64,000 nt of DNA, taken from NCBI GenBank assembly GCA_016709025.1, contig JADJEQ010000044.1, positions 1 to 64,000 of the forward strand, in the 5' to 3' direction. The position numbers and the translations under genes were made by a program. This document shows, piece after piece, positions 32,569-41,841 of the stretch. The stretch is from Bacteroidales bacterium. GTDB taxonomy: Bacteria > Bacteroidota > Bacteroidia > Bacteroidales > Lentimicrobiaceae. The notes below the pieces were generated by a model. The model saw only the letters and a list, made by a program, of their open reading frames with translations, made no database searches and was not told where the DNA came from. Every line of letters starts with the position of its first letter. The stretch's first letter is position 1.

Positions 32569-34326
32569 ATGAAAAAACACTTTCTGTTGCTATTCTATTT
32601 TGCGGTCAACTCATTGATTTTTGCCAAACAACCATCTGTCCATCAAGAGCAATCCGCTTATCATGAAGCATTAGGACCACTCAGCAATATTCAGTATGAC
32701 AGTATTAACGGTTTCGCTGGCCAGATTCCGGTAAAGACATCTGCTTCGGAACTTCATAAACGTGTTTTTGGCTATCACCCTTACTGGATGGGCAATTCGT
32801 GGCAAAACTACCAGTGGGAACTGCTGAGTGATTTGTGCTACTTTTCGTATGATACCGATCCGGCTACCGGAAATCCCCTCACCACCAATGGTTTTGAAAC
32901 TGCTGAAGTGATTGATACGGCCCTTGCACACGGGGTAAGGGTTCATCTTTGTGTAACCCTGTTTTCAGGACATGCGGCATTTTTCGCCAACCCCCAGGCA
33001 CAACAAAACCTGACCGGGAATATTATTTCATTGCTCATTCAACGCGGCATACAGGGTGTGAACATCGATTTTGAAGCAGTACCCTCATCCCAGCAACAGG
33101 GGCTAACCAATTACCTGGTTCAGTTGTCGCAGGAATTGCATTCGGCCGTGCCGGGTGCTGAACTCAGCATTGCCGCTCCGGCGGTAAACTGGAGCAACAC
33201 CTTCGACATCCCGGCCATTACCCCGGCCCTTGATTTCATTATGATCATGGCTTACGACTACTATTGGAACGGCAGTAATCTGGCCGGCCCGGTATCGGGT
33301 TACTGGCCGCTGACTTCCTCTTTCAATTACGCCGTTAATCACTCGCTCAGCTATTACCAGTCACAGGGCGTTCCGAACGAAAAACTGTTGCTGGGGCTCC
33401 CTTATTATGGCCGCGAATGGCCGGTAAATTCCAACACATTGCCTGCAAGCACCAGCGGCAGTGGCACAGCAGTAACCTATCGCAATGTGCGCGGCAACAG
33501 CAGCGGTTTTTACACACCTCAGAACCTTTATTGGGATCATTTCAGCAACAACCCTTATTACAGTTACTTCAACAACAACTGGCGGCAATGTTTCTTCGAT
33601 GATGTAAGCAGCCTGGGCGCGAAATACGACCTGGTGAACCGCCGGAATGCGGGCGGAATCGGGATCTGGGCATTGGGGTACGACAACGGCTACTCCGAAC
33701 TCTGGGACCTGATCGCGGAAAAGTTCACCCAAATCCCTGAATTTCCCTGCCGCGACACCCTGCACGATCCCGGTGGCCCCTGGTGGAACTACGGTGACGA
33801 AGAATCCTACATTGAAACCATTTCAACAGACTACCCCGGACCCCTCAGCCTCCATTTTGAACAATTCAGTCTTGAAACCGGCTTCGACTCGCTCTGGATA
33901 TATGACGGTCAGGATATCAATGCCCCCCTGATGGCAGCCCTTTCGGGGGATCAGCTCCCGTCAGGACTCATCACCTCGGGCAATGTTTTTACCATCCGAT
34001 TCAACAGCGATGGCGCTACTACAAGGGCAGGGTATTCGCTGGTATGGAGCTGCCCGACGGCATCAATCAATGAAACAATTGCCCGTGAATTCAGCATCTA
34101 TCCGAATCCGGCCGATGATCTATTGATTGTGAACAGAAAAGATGTTATTTCCGATGCGTGGTCGGTTGAGCTGTTTGATATTCAGGGTAAGTCCATCAGG
34201 CAGGCAAATACTGGTAATAATGAAGAAATTGTCTTACATGTCAGGGATTTCAGGAATGGCATTTATATTTTAAAGGTAAAATCAGGAAGTTACCTGAATT
34301 CGTTTAAAGTTGTAATCTGTCATTAG
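32569..34326 (+). CDS. GH18 glycoside hydrolase with CUB domain and T9SS tail
   Basis: 585 residues from the ATG at 32569 (MKKHFLLLFYFAV, a signal peptide); an upstream extension would cross repeat DNA. The GH18 domain (about residues 65-400) has FGYHPYWM, the active-site strand GVNIDFEAV (the final Asp and acid Glu kept, the first two Asp of DxxDxDxE replaced by Gln and Asn), IMAYDYYW and a late IGIWALGYD. A CUB-like domain (about 405-510, CRDTLHDPGG ... LWIYDG) and a T9SS sorting domain (SIYPNPADDLLIV to the end) follow. It is probably a secreted chitinase- or peptidoglycan-directed hydrolase. Confidence 0.88.
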   Translation: MKKHFLLLFYFAVNSLIFAKQPSVHQEQSAYHEALGPLSNIQYDSINGFAGQIPVKTSASELHKRVFGYHPYWMGNSWQNYQWELLSDLCYFSYDTDPATGNPLTTNGFETAEVIDTALAHGVRVHLCVTLFSGHAAFFANPQAQQNLTGNIISLLIQRGIQGVNIDFEAVPSSQQQGLTNYLVQLSQELHSAVPGAELSIAAPAVNWSNTFDIPAITPALDFIMIMAYDYYWNGSNLAGPVSGYWPLTSSFNYAVNHSLSYYQSQGVPNEKLLLGLPYYGREWPVNSNTLPASTSGSGTAVTYRNVRGNSSGFYTPQNLYWDHFSNNPYYSYFNNNWRQCFFDDVSSLGAKYDLVNRRNAGGIGIWALGYDNGYSELWDLIAEKFTQIPEFPCRDTLHDPGGPWWNYGDEESYIETISTDYPGPLSLHFEQFSLETGFDSLWIYDGQDINAPLMAALSGDQLPSGLITSGNVFTIRFNSDGATTRAGYSLVWSCPTASINETIAREFSIYPNPADDLLIVNRKDVISDAWSVELFDIQGKSIRQANTGNNEEIVLHVRDFRNGIYILKVKSGSYLNSFKVVICH

Positions 34327-34350
34327 CCTCATCCCGAAAAGGAAAGAGAA

Positions 34351-34406
34351 TTTCTGCACAATTTCTGTGCAGAAAACCAGAATTTCCGCACAGATTCTGT
34401 GCATTT
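34351..34406. terminator. Hairpins after the GH18 gene
   Basis: TTTCTGCACA/TGTGCAGAAA with a five-base loop (34351-34374), then the smaller palindrome GCACAGATTCTGTGC near 34392-34406. These are possible terminators, but a strong T-run is missing. Confidence 0.4.
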
Positions 34407-34497
34407 ATTCCAACCAAATAAAACCAATTGCAAAAAAGCCCCGGCCAATGCACACCTCCCTGCCATTCGTCCCTTCAGGCAGAAAAGTTTTACGTTA

Positions 34498-34803
34498 AGA
34501 GACTGTTTAAATTTTGAATTCCATTTTCAATAGGCCCGTCCTTTAGGGCGGGTTTCGAAAATAAATCACAGACACTGGCAAAATCCTGAAAAATTTATTA
34601 TGAACCCCACATGAATTGTAAACACAACACATGTATCAATTAGTTTTCAAACATGTTGGCTCCATCCGACCGATAAAAACAAAATTAATTCCGGATGAAT
34701 TTACAAATTTTTCAGGATTTTGCCCCCGGATATGTTGATTATTATTAAACCCGCCCTAAAGGACGGGCCTATTCATAGAGTTCAATGAAATTAAATAGTC
34801 TCT
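34498..34803. mobile_element. MITE-like element with long terminal inverted repeats
   Basis: About 306 bp. The ends AGAGACTGTTTAAATTT and, inverted, AGAGACTATTTAATTTC enclose perfect 27-bp inverted arms at about 34529-34555 and 34747-34773 (core GGCCCGTCCTTTAGGGCGGG). Each arm can also fold on itself. The interior is non-coding. Related ends lie at 58081 and 58954. No transposase for it is visible here. Confidence 0.75.
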
Positions 34804-34841
34804 ATGTAAATCTACATTCCGAAGCATTAAAAACCACTTCG

Positions 34842-35942
34842 TCAGGGTTGAGCTGCCAACACTTTCTCCTTCAGAAACGCGAAATAAGCCGGGTTCAAAC
34901 CCGCATCGAAGGAATAATTCAGCTTACCGTCGGGGGTAAAGGCGTAAACCTTGCCTGTTCCGGTAAAATTGAGTGCATCGGCAATATAAATCAAGCCGGT
35001 AGCCTCATCCACAGCAATGCCATAAACAGTCTGAATCACTGTGCCATCGGTAATAAAATGCTCTGACACCATGGTTTCAGTTTTCAAATTCAGCATCATG
35101 ATGCTGCTGCTCATGGTACCCCAGTCGAAATTGTAAACGAAAGCGGTATCACCGGCAACGGCAAAGTTGATGGCTTCAAATCCTTCAAAGGTATGTTTCA
35201 TTGCACCGGTAGCAGCATCCACCACCTGGAGCCTGCTTTTCACATCCCCGTAATTGCCACGTGCAATCACATAGAGATCCCCGTAATTGTCGGCTTTCAG
35301 CACATAGGGATTGATACCGATTGTAACCTGTTTCTCCTCCGAAAGCGTAACAGGGTCAATCACCGAAAGGGTGTTGTTGTAATCGGGAAAATTCAGCCCG
35401 CCGGAATTTGAAACCCAGATCTTACCACCGGCAACGGTGATGCCATCGGGATTGGGACCTACCGGAATATACTTCGTGACAGTCAGTGAAAGGGTATCGA
35501 TGACCGCAACAGTCCCATCGAAATTGCAGACAAATGCGTTGCTGCCGTAGAAGGCAATTTTTCGGGGCTGACGGGCGGTTGTCCCATCGAACAGGGGGAT
35601 CTGCTTCAGGCTCATACAGGTGCGGGCATCCATCACTTCCACCTGGCTCGACACATTGATCACAGCATACAGCTTACTGCCGTAAATAGCCAGATCGCTG
35701 CCGGTATCGCCCAGTCCGCGGCCATTCTGTTGCAGGAATATATCACCGGCAACCGCCGAATCGCTGAACGTGAACCGGGTTAGTGAAGCATTGTTGCCCG
35801 TAAAAAGGCCCTCATTCAGCACATATACTCCGGTACTCCGAACCAGGGTGTCGTGGGTCTGCGGTTTGTCATCCGGTTCATCGGTACAGGAAATGGCCAG
35901 CAATGCCAGCGGTAAAAGCAGTGTAAAAAGTTTGTAGTTCAT
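34842..35942 (-). CDS. BtuG-like beta-propeller surface lipoprotein
   Basis: 366 residues. It has a lipoprotein signal with lipobox (LLAISC, Cys about 19), then repeated YVTN/YncE-like propeller blades (VEVMDARTC, VAVIDTLSLTVTKYIPVG, LSVIDPVTLSEEKQVTIG, LQVVDAATGAM). It is the last gene of a riboswitch-controlled set with a BtuB-type receptor. In Bacteroides, BtuG is a beta-propeller surface lipoprotein that captures cobalamin and docks on BtuB; position and fold suggest the same job here. Sequence identity to BtuG cannot be judged from here. Confidence 0.75.
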   Translation of the reverse strand: MNYKLFTLLLPLALLAISCTDEPDDKPQTHDTLVRSTGVYVLNEGLFTGNNASLTRFTFSDSAVAGDIFLQQNGRGLGDTGSDLAIYGSKLYAVINVSSQVEVMDARTCMSLKQIPLFDGTTARQPRKIAFYGSNAFVCNFDGTVAVIDTLSLTVTKYIPVGPNPDGITVAGGKIWVSNSGGLNFPDYNNTLSVIDPVTLSEEKQVTIGINPYVLKADNYGDLYVIARGNYGDVKSRLQVVDAATGAMKHTFEGFEAINFAVAGDTAFVYNFDWGTMSSSIMMLNLKTETMVSEHFITDGTVIQTVYGIAVDEATGLIYIADALNFTGTGKVYAFTPDGKLNYSFDAGLNPAYFAFLKEKVLAAQP

Positions 35943-35954
35943 TGAAATGTTTGA

Positions 35955-37940
35955 TTAGTAATTGATTGAAAATGTGATGAAAAATCCTCTTCCATTCATT
36001 GGAAAGCCTTTGATAACCTCATATTGTGCGTTGAAGAGGTTAACGATTTCAGCTTTAACTTTCCAGGTAACTGATTTTAATGGCTGTTGCCACGAAGCCG
36101 ACAGATCGTGCACCCAGTAGGATGGCAGCATATTGACCGGAATATTTTCGCCGAGGATAAATCGATGGCTGCTATAGAGCAGGCTATAGCCGATTGCCAG
36201 ATGTTTCCCGTTCAGGGCGAACAACCCTGACAAGGTCTGAAACGGAATGTACGGAATCTGATGCCCATAAGTTGAGCTACCCGTAGTGGTAACATCTTGC
36301 GCCTGTTGATGGGTGTAATTCAGGTTGGCTGAAAGCGCTGTTGTTGCCGAAAGCCCTGTAAGCACTCCGGCCTGAATTTCGATGCCGCGGATCTCAACAT
36401 TTCCAAGGTTGCGCATCGACCATACAAAGAGATTATGAGAAGGCACCGCAACAATTTTATCCTTCACCCTGTTCAGGAAAACATCGGTTTGAAAGTTTAA
36501 TTGCAGTGCTCCGGTTTCCTTCAGCAGGATCAGACCTGCATTGAACTGATTGACAATTTCCGGCTTCAGGCCGGTATTGCCGGAGATGTTGTAGTACAGG
36601 TCGTGAAAGGTGGGCATCCGGAAACTGTTTCTGTACATAAGCCTTAAGCGCAGAAGGGGATTGCTGCTCAACCGGGTGATGAAGGAAAACGAGGGAGATA
36701 ATGCCTGCCGGGAGGAGGTCACCTGTCCCTTTTCTGACGATTCATTCACCATGGTACCAACAAGCCCCAGGGAGGCTTCAGTTCGCTTTGTTTCAGCCCT
36801 CAGAATAACTGAAGCAAGACCGGTAAAGCGGGAAGGCTCTGCGATGAAATACTGGTCAGCTTCCATCGTATTCAACATCAGATCTGCCGCAGCGCCAAGA
36901 CTAAAAATGCTACCCAGCGGCAAAGAGACTGCCTGTGACAGGTAATATTCCTGCTGAAAGTAATGGTTGTCGAGTCCGCCTTCCTGATTCAGGTAAGCAG
37001 GATCCCGGTAACGCAGATTACCATCGGTAAAGGTTATATTGCTCAGCAGATTCACCTTCCCGGAAGTGCGTGCATACTGAACATTACCGAAAAAATCGAC
37101 GGTATTCATGCGCTGCACCGAGTAGGGATTGTAATAAATCACCGCACCCGGCAGTCCCTGTTCCGAAGTGTAGAGCCAGGACTTCACCTTCAGTACGGAA
37201 CTGTCGCTGAAACGGGTTTCGGTGTTCAGGTTCAGGTTCAGCGATTCGAGGTCACCATTGCTCCTTTTCAGGGTGGTATCGCGCTGATTTCCGTTTTTAA
37301 GCACATAGGGGTAGTCACCCTGGCTATGGTTGTATGCGGTTGTGATCCCAACGGTAGTTTTTTTACCCGCCCTGGCATATAAACTGCCGAAAGGATTGAT
37401 CAAACCGAAAGAACCAGCTTTCAACCCTGCTTTGTAACTAAATTTTTTCAGCGATAAATCAGGCATAACTGTATTAAATTCCAGGATACCCGCCGACGCC
37501 CGGGCCCGGGCAGGGCGGCAGAGCTGCTGTTCCTGGCCGATATACAATTCAATGGATTCAAGATTCTCGAGCGGAATTTTACCCAGGTCAACCTGACCGG
37601 TGGCTGCATCGCTCAATGGAACCCCATCTACAAAAACCCCGGTGTGGTTGGCTCCAAGGCTTCTTACCACCACTGTCTTCAACCCTCCGAGTCCTCCATA
37701 ATCCTTCACTGTAACGCCGGAAAATACGCGAAGAGCATCGGCCACCGATGAACCCGGGAGTACTTTCAGCTCAAACACCGTTAAACGCTGCATAGGGGTT
37801 GAAGACCGTTCTTCATCTCCCGGTTTTTTGCCGGTAACTTCAATACCTTTGATATTCAGCGTATCCATAACCGGCTGTTGGGCAAACAGACAGGCTGTTA
37901 CAATAAGCAACAAAAAGCAGGTTACGGACAATTGTTTCAT
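35955..37940 (-). CDS. btuB: TonB-dependent receptor, BtuB-type (cobalamin)
   Basis: 661 residues. It has a signal peptide (ending LFAQ), a TonB-box-like start (DTLNIKGIEVTG), a plug domain (VADALRVFSGVTVKDYGGLGGLKTVVVRSLG ... SIELYIG, shown here in part) and a 22-strand barrel ending in an aromatic residue (FFITFSINY). It is small for a Bacteroidota receptor and lacks an N-terminal carboxypeptidase-like extension, as for BtuB. It lies 12 bp before the beta-propeller lipoprotein gene and 8 bp after the DUF6580 gene. The cobalamin riboswitch upstream makes B12 or its precursors the likely substrate. Confidence 0.85.
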   Translation of the reverse strand: MKQLSVTCFLLLIVTACLFAQQPVMDTLNIKGIEVTGKKPGDEERSSTPMQRLTVFELKVLPGSSVADALRVFSGVTVKDYGGLGGLKTVVVRSLGANHTGVFVDGVPLSDAATGQVDLGKIPLENLESIELYIGQEQQLCRPARARASAGILEFNTVMPDLSLKKFSYKAGLKAGSFGLINPFGSLYARAGKKTTVGITTAYNHSQGDYPYVLKNGNQRDTTLKRSNGDLESLNLNLNTETRFSDSSVLKVKSWLYTSEQGLPGAVIYYNPYSVQRMNTVDFFGNVQYARTSGKVNLLSNITFTDGNLRYRDPAYLNQEGGLDNHYFQQEYYLSQAVSLPLGSIFSLGAAADLMLNTMEADQYFIAEPSRFTGLASVILRAETKRTEASLGLVGTMVNESSEKGQVTSSRQALSPSFSFITRLSSNPLLRLRLMYRNSFRMPTFHDLYYNISGNTGLKPEIVNQFNAGLILLKETGALQLNFQTDVFLNRVKDKIVAVPSHNLFVWSMRNLGNVEIRGIEIQAGVLTGLSATTALSANLNYTHQQAQDVTTTGSSTYGHQIPYIPFQTLSGLFALNGKHLAIGYSLLYSSHRFILGENIPVNMLPSYWVHDLSASWQQPLKSVTWKVKAEIVNLFNAQYEVIKGFPMNGRGFFITFSINY

Positions 37941-37948
37941 GAACCGGA

Positions 37949-38512
37949 TCAGAATTTGAGGGCGGGGACTTTCAATAAAGAAATCCGATTCTGCGCATAC
38001 TCAAAGGCATAGAATACCGCGAAGGTGTAGATCAGATCACCTGCCAGGGTGTTTCTGAAAAAAGGAATGGCAGCAGCATAGCAGGCAAGGATTCCGGCTG
38101 ATGAGAAGGGATACATACCGCTGAACGCCCATACTCCGAAGTTTGACACAATGAAGAAGATCACTGACGCTGAAAGGCCTGTAAGTAAAAGGTTTTTTGC
38201 GGAAAACTTCTTCAATGCCACCGATCCAAGCCAAACGATCATCGCGAAAGCGGCATAAGTAAACAAAGCGCCATCATAGAGAGGTACGAAACGTCCGTAG
38301 AATGCATAATTCAGAAATAAATCGCTGATCCATACGGCAGCCAGTGGCAGCAGGTAGGCGGTATAACGGCTGCTGTAACGGGCGCCTCCAAACAGCGCCA
38401 TGGCTGCAATGGGTGAGAAATTAAATGGATGAGGCAACAGCCGGCTGAGTGCCAGGCTTGCCACGATGGCGGTAATAACCGCAAAGCGCAATGAAATCCG
38501 GTTTGTGTTCAT
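37949..38512 (-). CDS. DUF6580-type membrane protein, putative cobalamin-related transporter component
   Basis: 187 residues with five or six hydrophobic segments (about 8-25, 50-68, 82-98, 108-130, 138-160, 165-178). Resembles the small ECF S-component-like proteins grouped as DUF6580. It is the first gene after the cobalamin riboswitch and is followed at once by btuB. An inner-membrane step in corrinoid uptake is inferred from context. No ATPase or T-component genes are in the window. Confidence 0.7.
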   Translation of the reverse strand: MNTNRISLRFAVITAIVASLALSRLLPHPFNFSPIAAMALFGGARYSSRYTAYLLPLAAVWISDLFLNYAFYGRFVPLYDGALFTYAAFAMIVWLGSVALKKFSAKNLLLTGLSASVIFFIVSNFGVWAFSGMYPFSSAGILACYAAAIPFFRNTLAGDLIYTFAVFYAFEYAQNRISLLKVPALKF

Positions 38513-38654
38513 CGATGCTGTTTTTTAAATGAAACATTGCGCGGATTCTGCAGCAAAAATGAAAACCTGAATTAAAAAATGGCCGGAACAATAGGGAACA
38601 GACCAGGCTTTCCGATATGCAGTTCATTCACCGTAAACTACAAAATCCACAAGG

Positions 38655-38816
38655 CAATTGGCAGGTCTTCTGACTTACTCCGTTTGTTTTCAACGCCTTC
38701 CCGCCCGTTTGGAGATGGACAGTGGCAATCAGTTGAAACCTTAAAAGAGCTTACAGCAGCGGGAACTGTCGCCGAATTTCACGGCATTCCCTATTATCCG
38801 TTTCCGGAACCATTGC
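38655..38816 (-). ncRNA. Cobalamin riboswitch
   Basis: Read on the minus strand: ATGGTTCCGGAAACGGAT at the 5' side, then TAATAGGGAATGCCGTGA, GACAGTTCCCGCTGCTGTAA, GATTGCCACTG, CGGGCGGGAAGGCG, and finally the B12 box AAGTCAGAAGACCTGCC (38659-38676). These are the classic conserved blocks in the right order and spacing. It ends about 140 nt before the DUF6580 start and would repress the three-gene uptake operon when cobalamin is plentiful. Confidence 0.95.
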
Positions 38817-38820
38817 TCTG

Positions 38821-38828
38821 CAAAAGTA
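38821..38828 (-). promoter_or_regulatory. Bacteroidota -7 box before the cobalamin riboswitch
   Basis: TACTTTTG on the minus strand fits TAnnTTTG. It lies just before the first conserved riboswitch block, where the transcript should start. A matching -33 box is unclear. Confidence 0.55.
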
Positions 38829-39157
38829 GGTAGATTCATTGAAGGAAAACAAGGTTTTTTCGTTAAGTTTTTCGGAAAACTATTAACATGTTGTTGATAA
38901 AGCGGTTCTGCAGTGGTCAGCCCCATAAAATCTGAATTGATCGAATGAAGTTTAATGAGGAGGTATATCGCGCTTATACCTCACGATGTGGATGATTTCC
39001 TACAAGCACAATCACATTCCTTCCCCATAATATCAGACCTAAAACACATAGTATACTGATTATATGTTATTTACTATATACAAAATCGTGTTATGACTAA
39101 ACGGCATAATGTTTAATATACCATCTGATATTGAATTTAATTTAACTCACTGAAAAT

Positions 39158-39478
39158 ATGAAAAAGCTCACAATAATTCTGATAATGGCCGGGTTTAGTT
39201 TTGCTGGTTTTAACCAGGTAATTTACGCCCAGACGGAACAAAGCAAACAACAGGTTGTTCCCCAGGATGAAAAAGACTTCAAAATGATAGAACTTACTGC
39301 ACTGCCTGACGAAGTCAGAACGGCAGCGTTAAAAAACGATCAGGTTTCAACCATTCAATCTGCTGAAGTTAAAATTCTTTCTACTGGTGAGAAGGTTTAC
39401 AGGGTAAACCTGAAGAGCATAGAAAAAGGTGAATTTTCGACCAAATTCTATGCAGATGGTAAGCCGTATGAAAAATAA
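39158..39478 (+). CDS. Small exported PepSY-like protein
   Basis: 106 residues. It has a signal peptide (about 1-25, ending IYAQ) and a short alpha/beta domain with the pattern LPDEVRTAALKNDQVSTIQSA followed by KVYRVNL and STKFYADGKPYEK. This is the PepSY-like periplasmic fold common in Bacteroidota. The function is unknown; related proteins often accompany stress or two-component genes. It is single and followed by a strong terminator. Confidence 0.65.
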   Translation: MKKLTIILIMAGFSFAGFNQVIYAQTEQSKQQVVPQDEKDFKMIELTALPDEVRTAALKNDQVSTIQSAEVKILSTGEKVYRVNLKSIEKGEFSTKFYADGKPYEK

Positions 39479-39501
39479 GACTTCCTGATAAAACCAGAAA
39501 T

Positions 39502-39541
39502 AGACATCAAAGAGGCTCCGAAAGGGGCCTCTTTGATGTCT
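39502..39541 (+). terminator. Terminator of the PepSY-like gene
   Basis: Stem GACATCAAAGAGGCTCC / GGGGCCTCTTTGATGTC with a GAAA tetraloop, about 25 bp after the stop codon. Confidence 0.8.
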
Positions 39542-39685
39542 ATACTATTTATTTACGCTTTTCATTATTCATTACTATCTTCAAGGGTTGCCGGGGCGAA
39601 GGACGAGGGACGCTATGCACAACTCATTTCTCACTTTTCACTATTCACTATTTTAATAACCACTTCACAATGCATTTTTCTCATA

Positions 39686-39720
39686 AAACCTAACAGGTTA
39701 AAAGAAAACCTGTTAGGTTT
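39686..39720. terminator. Bidirectional hairpin AAACCTAACAGGTT
   Basis: Perfect 14-bp stem AAACCTAACAGGTT / AACCTGTTAGGTTT with a 7-base loop. It lies between convergent genes and could end transcription from either side. Confidence 0.6.
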
Positions 39721-39754
39721 ATTTTCATTTCTAACTCCCCCTTTTTTCAATCTA

Positions 39755-39922
39755 CACTTTTCACTCTTCACTTTTTTTTCTCCCTTTTCAATCATACTTC
39801 ACTTTTCACTCTTCACTTTCTTCACTTTTTTCACTTTTTTTCACTCACTACTCACTACTCACTACTCACTTTTCACTTTTCACTCTTCACTTTTCACTCT
39901 TCACTCTTTACTTTCTTCACTT
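39755..39922. repeat. CTTTTCACT / CTTCACTTTT word array
   Basis: Degenerate TTTTCACTC and CTTCACTTT words and CACTACTCACTACTCACTA, the reverse complement of the AGTGAAA/GTGAGTAGTGAG words seen elsewhere. The array ends at the stop codon of guaC. A shorter piece lies at 39620-39645. Confidence 0.75.
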
Positions 39923-40963
39923 TTATTCGGAATAAACCCGGTTCTCCTGCTCATCCACCCTGATAAATGTGGTTCTCTTGGTCAGCTCTTTCAACTGGGA
40001 TGCGCCCACATAGGTGCAGGTGCTGCGGATGCCGCCCAGGATATCAAGGACTGTATTTTCAACATTACCTCTGTAAGGAACTTCAACTGTTTTACCTTCG
40101 CTGGCGCGGTAATCGGCAACCCCGCCCACATGCTTTTCCATGGCAGTTGCTGAACTCATCCCGTAGAAAAGTTTCACTTTCGTCCCGTCCTTTTCAATCA
40201 GGTCGCCACCGCTTTCGTCGTGACCGGCGAGCATGCCGCCCAACATCACAAAATCGGCGCCGGCCCCGAATGCCTTGGCCACATCGCCCGGGGTGGTGCA
40301 ACCTCCGTCGCTGATGATCTGTCCACCCAATCCATGTGCTGCATCGGCGCATTCTATGATGGCTGAAAGCTGCGGATAACCGACACCCGTTTTTACCCGT
40401 GTGGTACAAACCGATCCCGGCCCTATACCCACTTTAATGATATCAGCCCCGGCCAACAGCAATTCTTCCACCATTTCGCCGGTCACCACATTGCCTGCTA
40501 TAATTACCTTATCGTGAAACTTTTTACGGGTTTGTTTGACAAATGCCACAAAATGCTCGGCATATCCATTGGCGACATCAATGCAAATAAACCTGAGCTG
40601 GGGGTTGGCAGTGATAACAGCATTCAACTTTTCAAAATCCCTGGATCCGATACCGGTGCTGACTGCTATAAAGTCCTCGATCCCTTTCGGAGAACGGGCC
40701 ATAAAACTGCTCCATTCATTGAGTGTGTAGTGTTTGTGAATCGCAGTAAAAAGTTTCATTTTATGCAGGGCCAGAGCCATTTCAAAAGTGCCGACTGTAT
40801 CCATATTGGCGGCCATAACCGGAATACCGGCCCATTCCGTTTTGGTATGCATCATTTTGAAGGTACGTTCCAGCTTTACCTGAGCCCTGCTCTTCAGGGT
40901 GGATCGTTTTGGCCTGAACATTACATCCTTAAATCCCAGTTTGATTTCGTATTCAATTCTCAT
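39923..40963 (-). CDS. guaC: GMP reductase
   Basis: 346 residues, the usual length for GuaC. It is an IMPDH/GMPR barrel without CBS domains. It has MAANMDTVGTFEMA, the catalytic Cys186 in GIGPGSVCTTRVKTGVG, ISDGGCTTPGDVAKAFGAGAD, and VMLGGMLAGHDESGG. It converts GMP to IMP with NADPH, releasing ammonia (purine salvage). The absence of CBS domains and the GuaC-type Cys loop separate it from IMP dehydrogenase. It is monocistronic here. Confidence 0.95.
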   Translation of the reverse strand: MRIEYEIKLGFKDVMFRPKRSTLKSRAQVKLERTFKMMHTKTEWAGIPVMAANMDTVGTFEMALALHKMKLFTAIHKHYTLNEWSSFMARSPKGIEDFIAVSTGIGSRDFEKLNAVITANPQLRFICIDVANGYAEHFVAFVKQTRKKFHDKVIIAGNVVTGEMVEELLLAGADIIKVGIGPGSVCTTRVKTGVGYPQLSAIIECADAAHGLGGQIISDGGCTTPGDVAKAFGAGADFVMLGGMLAGHDESGGDLIEKDGTKVKLFYGMSSATAMEKHVGGVADYRASEGKTVEVPYRGNVENTVLDILGGIRSTCTYVGASQLKELTKRTTFIRVDEQENRVYSE

Positions 40964-41163
40964 TTTTCTATGATTTTTTAGAAAGTAAAGGTAAAAAGAA
41001 ACCCGCCGGATTTCAATTATTGTTGTCAGTAAATCATTTCACTGGTTTCATTTTATTGGTTCTCCACATACCCGGCGTTAAGTCAAAATGTTTTATCCCC
41101 GTACTTACTGGTTGATCCGTTTCAATCATTTGCCAACGGGAATTGTTATGCTGACAATAAAAA

Positions 41164-41185
41164 TCCCGCCGTTTTCACGGCGGGA
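41164..41185 (-). terminator. Terminator of the small membrane protein gene
   Basis: TCCCGCCG TTTTCA CGGCGGGA. On the minus strand it is followed by ATTTTTATT, as expected for an intrinsic terminator about 100 bp after the stop codon at 41282. Confidence 0.7.
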
Positions 41186-41281
41186 CAAACTACTCAACAC
41201 TAACCCCGATGACCAAAACCCGCATTACAATGCCAGATATTTGTTGTTGAGTATTGTATGAGCCAGCCTTTTCAGGTCAGA

Positions 41282-41443
41282 TCAATATCTGAGATTTACT
41301 TTAATTGGCATAAATACCAGCAGAATGCAAATCATTGCAATTGCGATGAGTACAAAACCGATCGCATAAACCCCTATTGCGCAAAATCCTATTGCCCATA
41401 ATATAATCAAAACAATGGTAGCACCATATACCTGGTTGCTCAT
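41282..41443 (-). CDS. Small two-helix membrane protein, lmo0937-like
   Basis: 53 residues (MSNQVYGATIVLIILWAIGF...VNLRY), almost wholly two hydrophobic helices (about 8-30 and 31-46) with short polar ends. It resembles the lmo0937-type small membrane proteins that often occur in stress regulons of Bacteroidota. A terminator hairpin follows, and a copy of the 44-bp stress element (41673-41716) lies 229 bp upstream. This supports a real, stress-linked gene, although the reading frame is short. Confidence 0.65.
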   Translation of the reverse strand: MSNQVYGATIVLIILWAIGFCAIGVYAIGFVLIAIAMICILLVFMPIKVNLRY

Positions 41444-41672
41444 TTTAGCGGGGTTTTAAAATCATTTGTTGAAGGCCAGGCCAATCGCATTTCCTGGTTT
41501 AGCATTTCGGAAACCCGGGAACCATTGTTATTAACCGGAAAAGTGGTTATTCCAGGCGGGAAGTATATTCCTGACCCGCTTCATTGCAGGATCTCCAGAT
41601 TCCCGGAGGTAAATTCACTGCTTTAAACAGTCTTTACACGAATAGCAAAATTAGTTTTTAAGAACAGAAAAT

Positions 41673-41716
41673 ACGTTACATAATTCAGGGGCAATATTAC
41701 ATTATTCACACATTTA
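41673..41716 (-). promoter_or_regulatory. 44-bp bipartite stress element, copy 1
   Basis: Minus strand: TAAATGTGTGAATAATGTAA, 12 bases, then AATTATGTAACG. It lies 229 bp before the small membrane protein gene. Confidence 0.75.
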
Positions 41717-41841
41717 GACGGATGCCGGTTCTTACCATATTTTCCCTGGTGGAGAACATCACCAGCCTCCCGGCAAACATCGTTACCGGTTGAAATTTGT
41801 AAAGCATGGAATTGGATTCCTATTTATTGAACCCGGGGGAA

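Noticed and set aside
39533..40153. A 206-codon plus-strand frame with many Phe/Ser/Leu
   Set aside because: It crosses the CTTTTCACT word array and then runs antisense to guaC.
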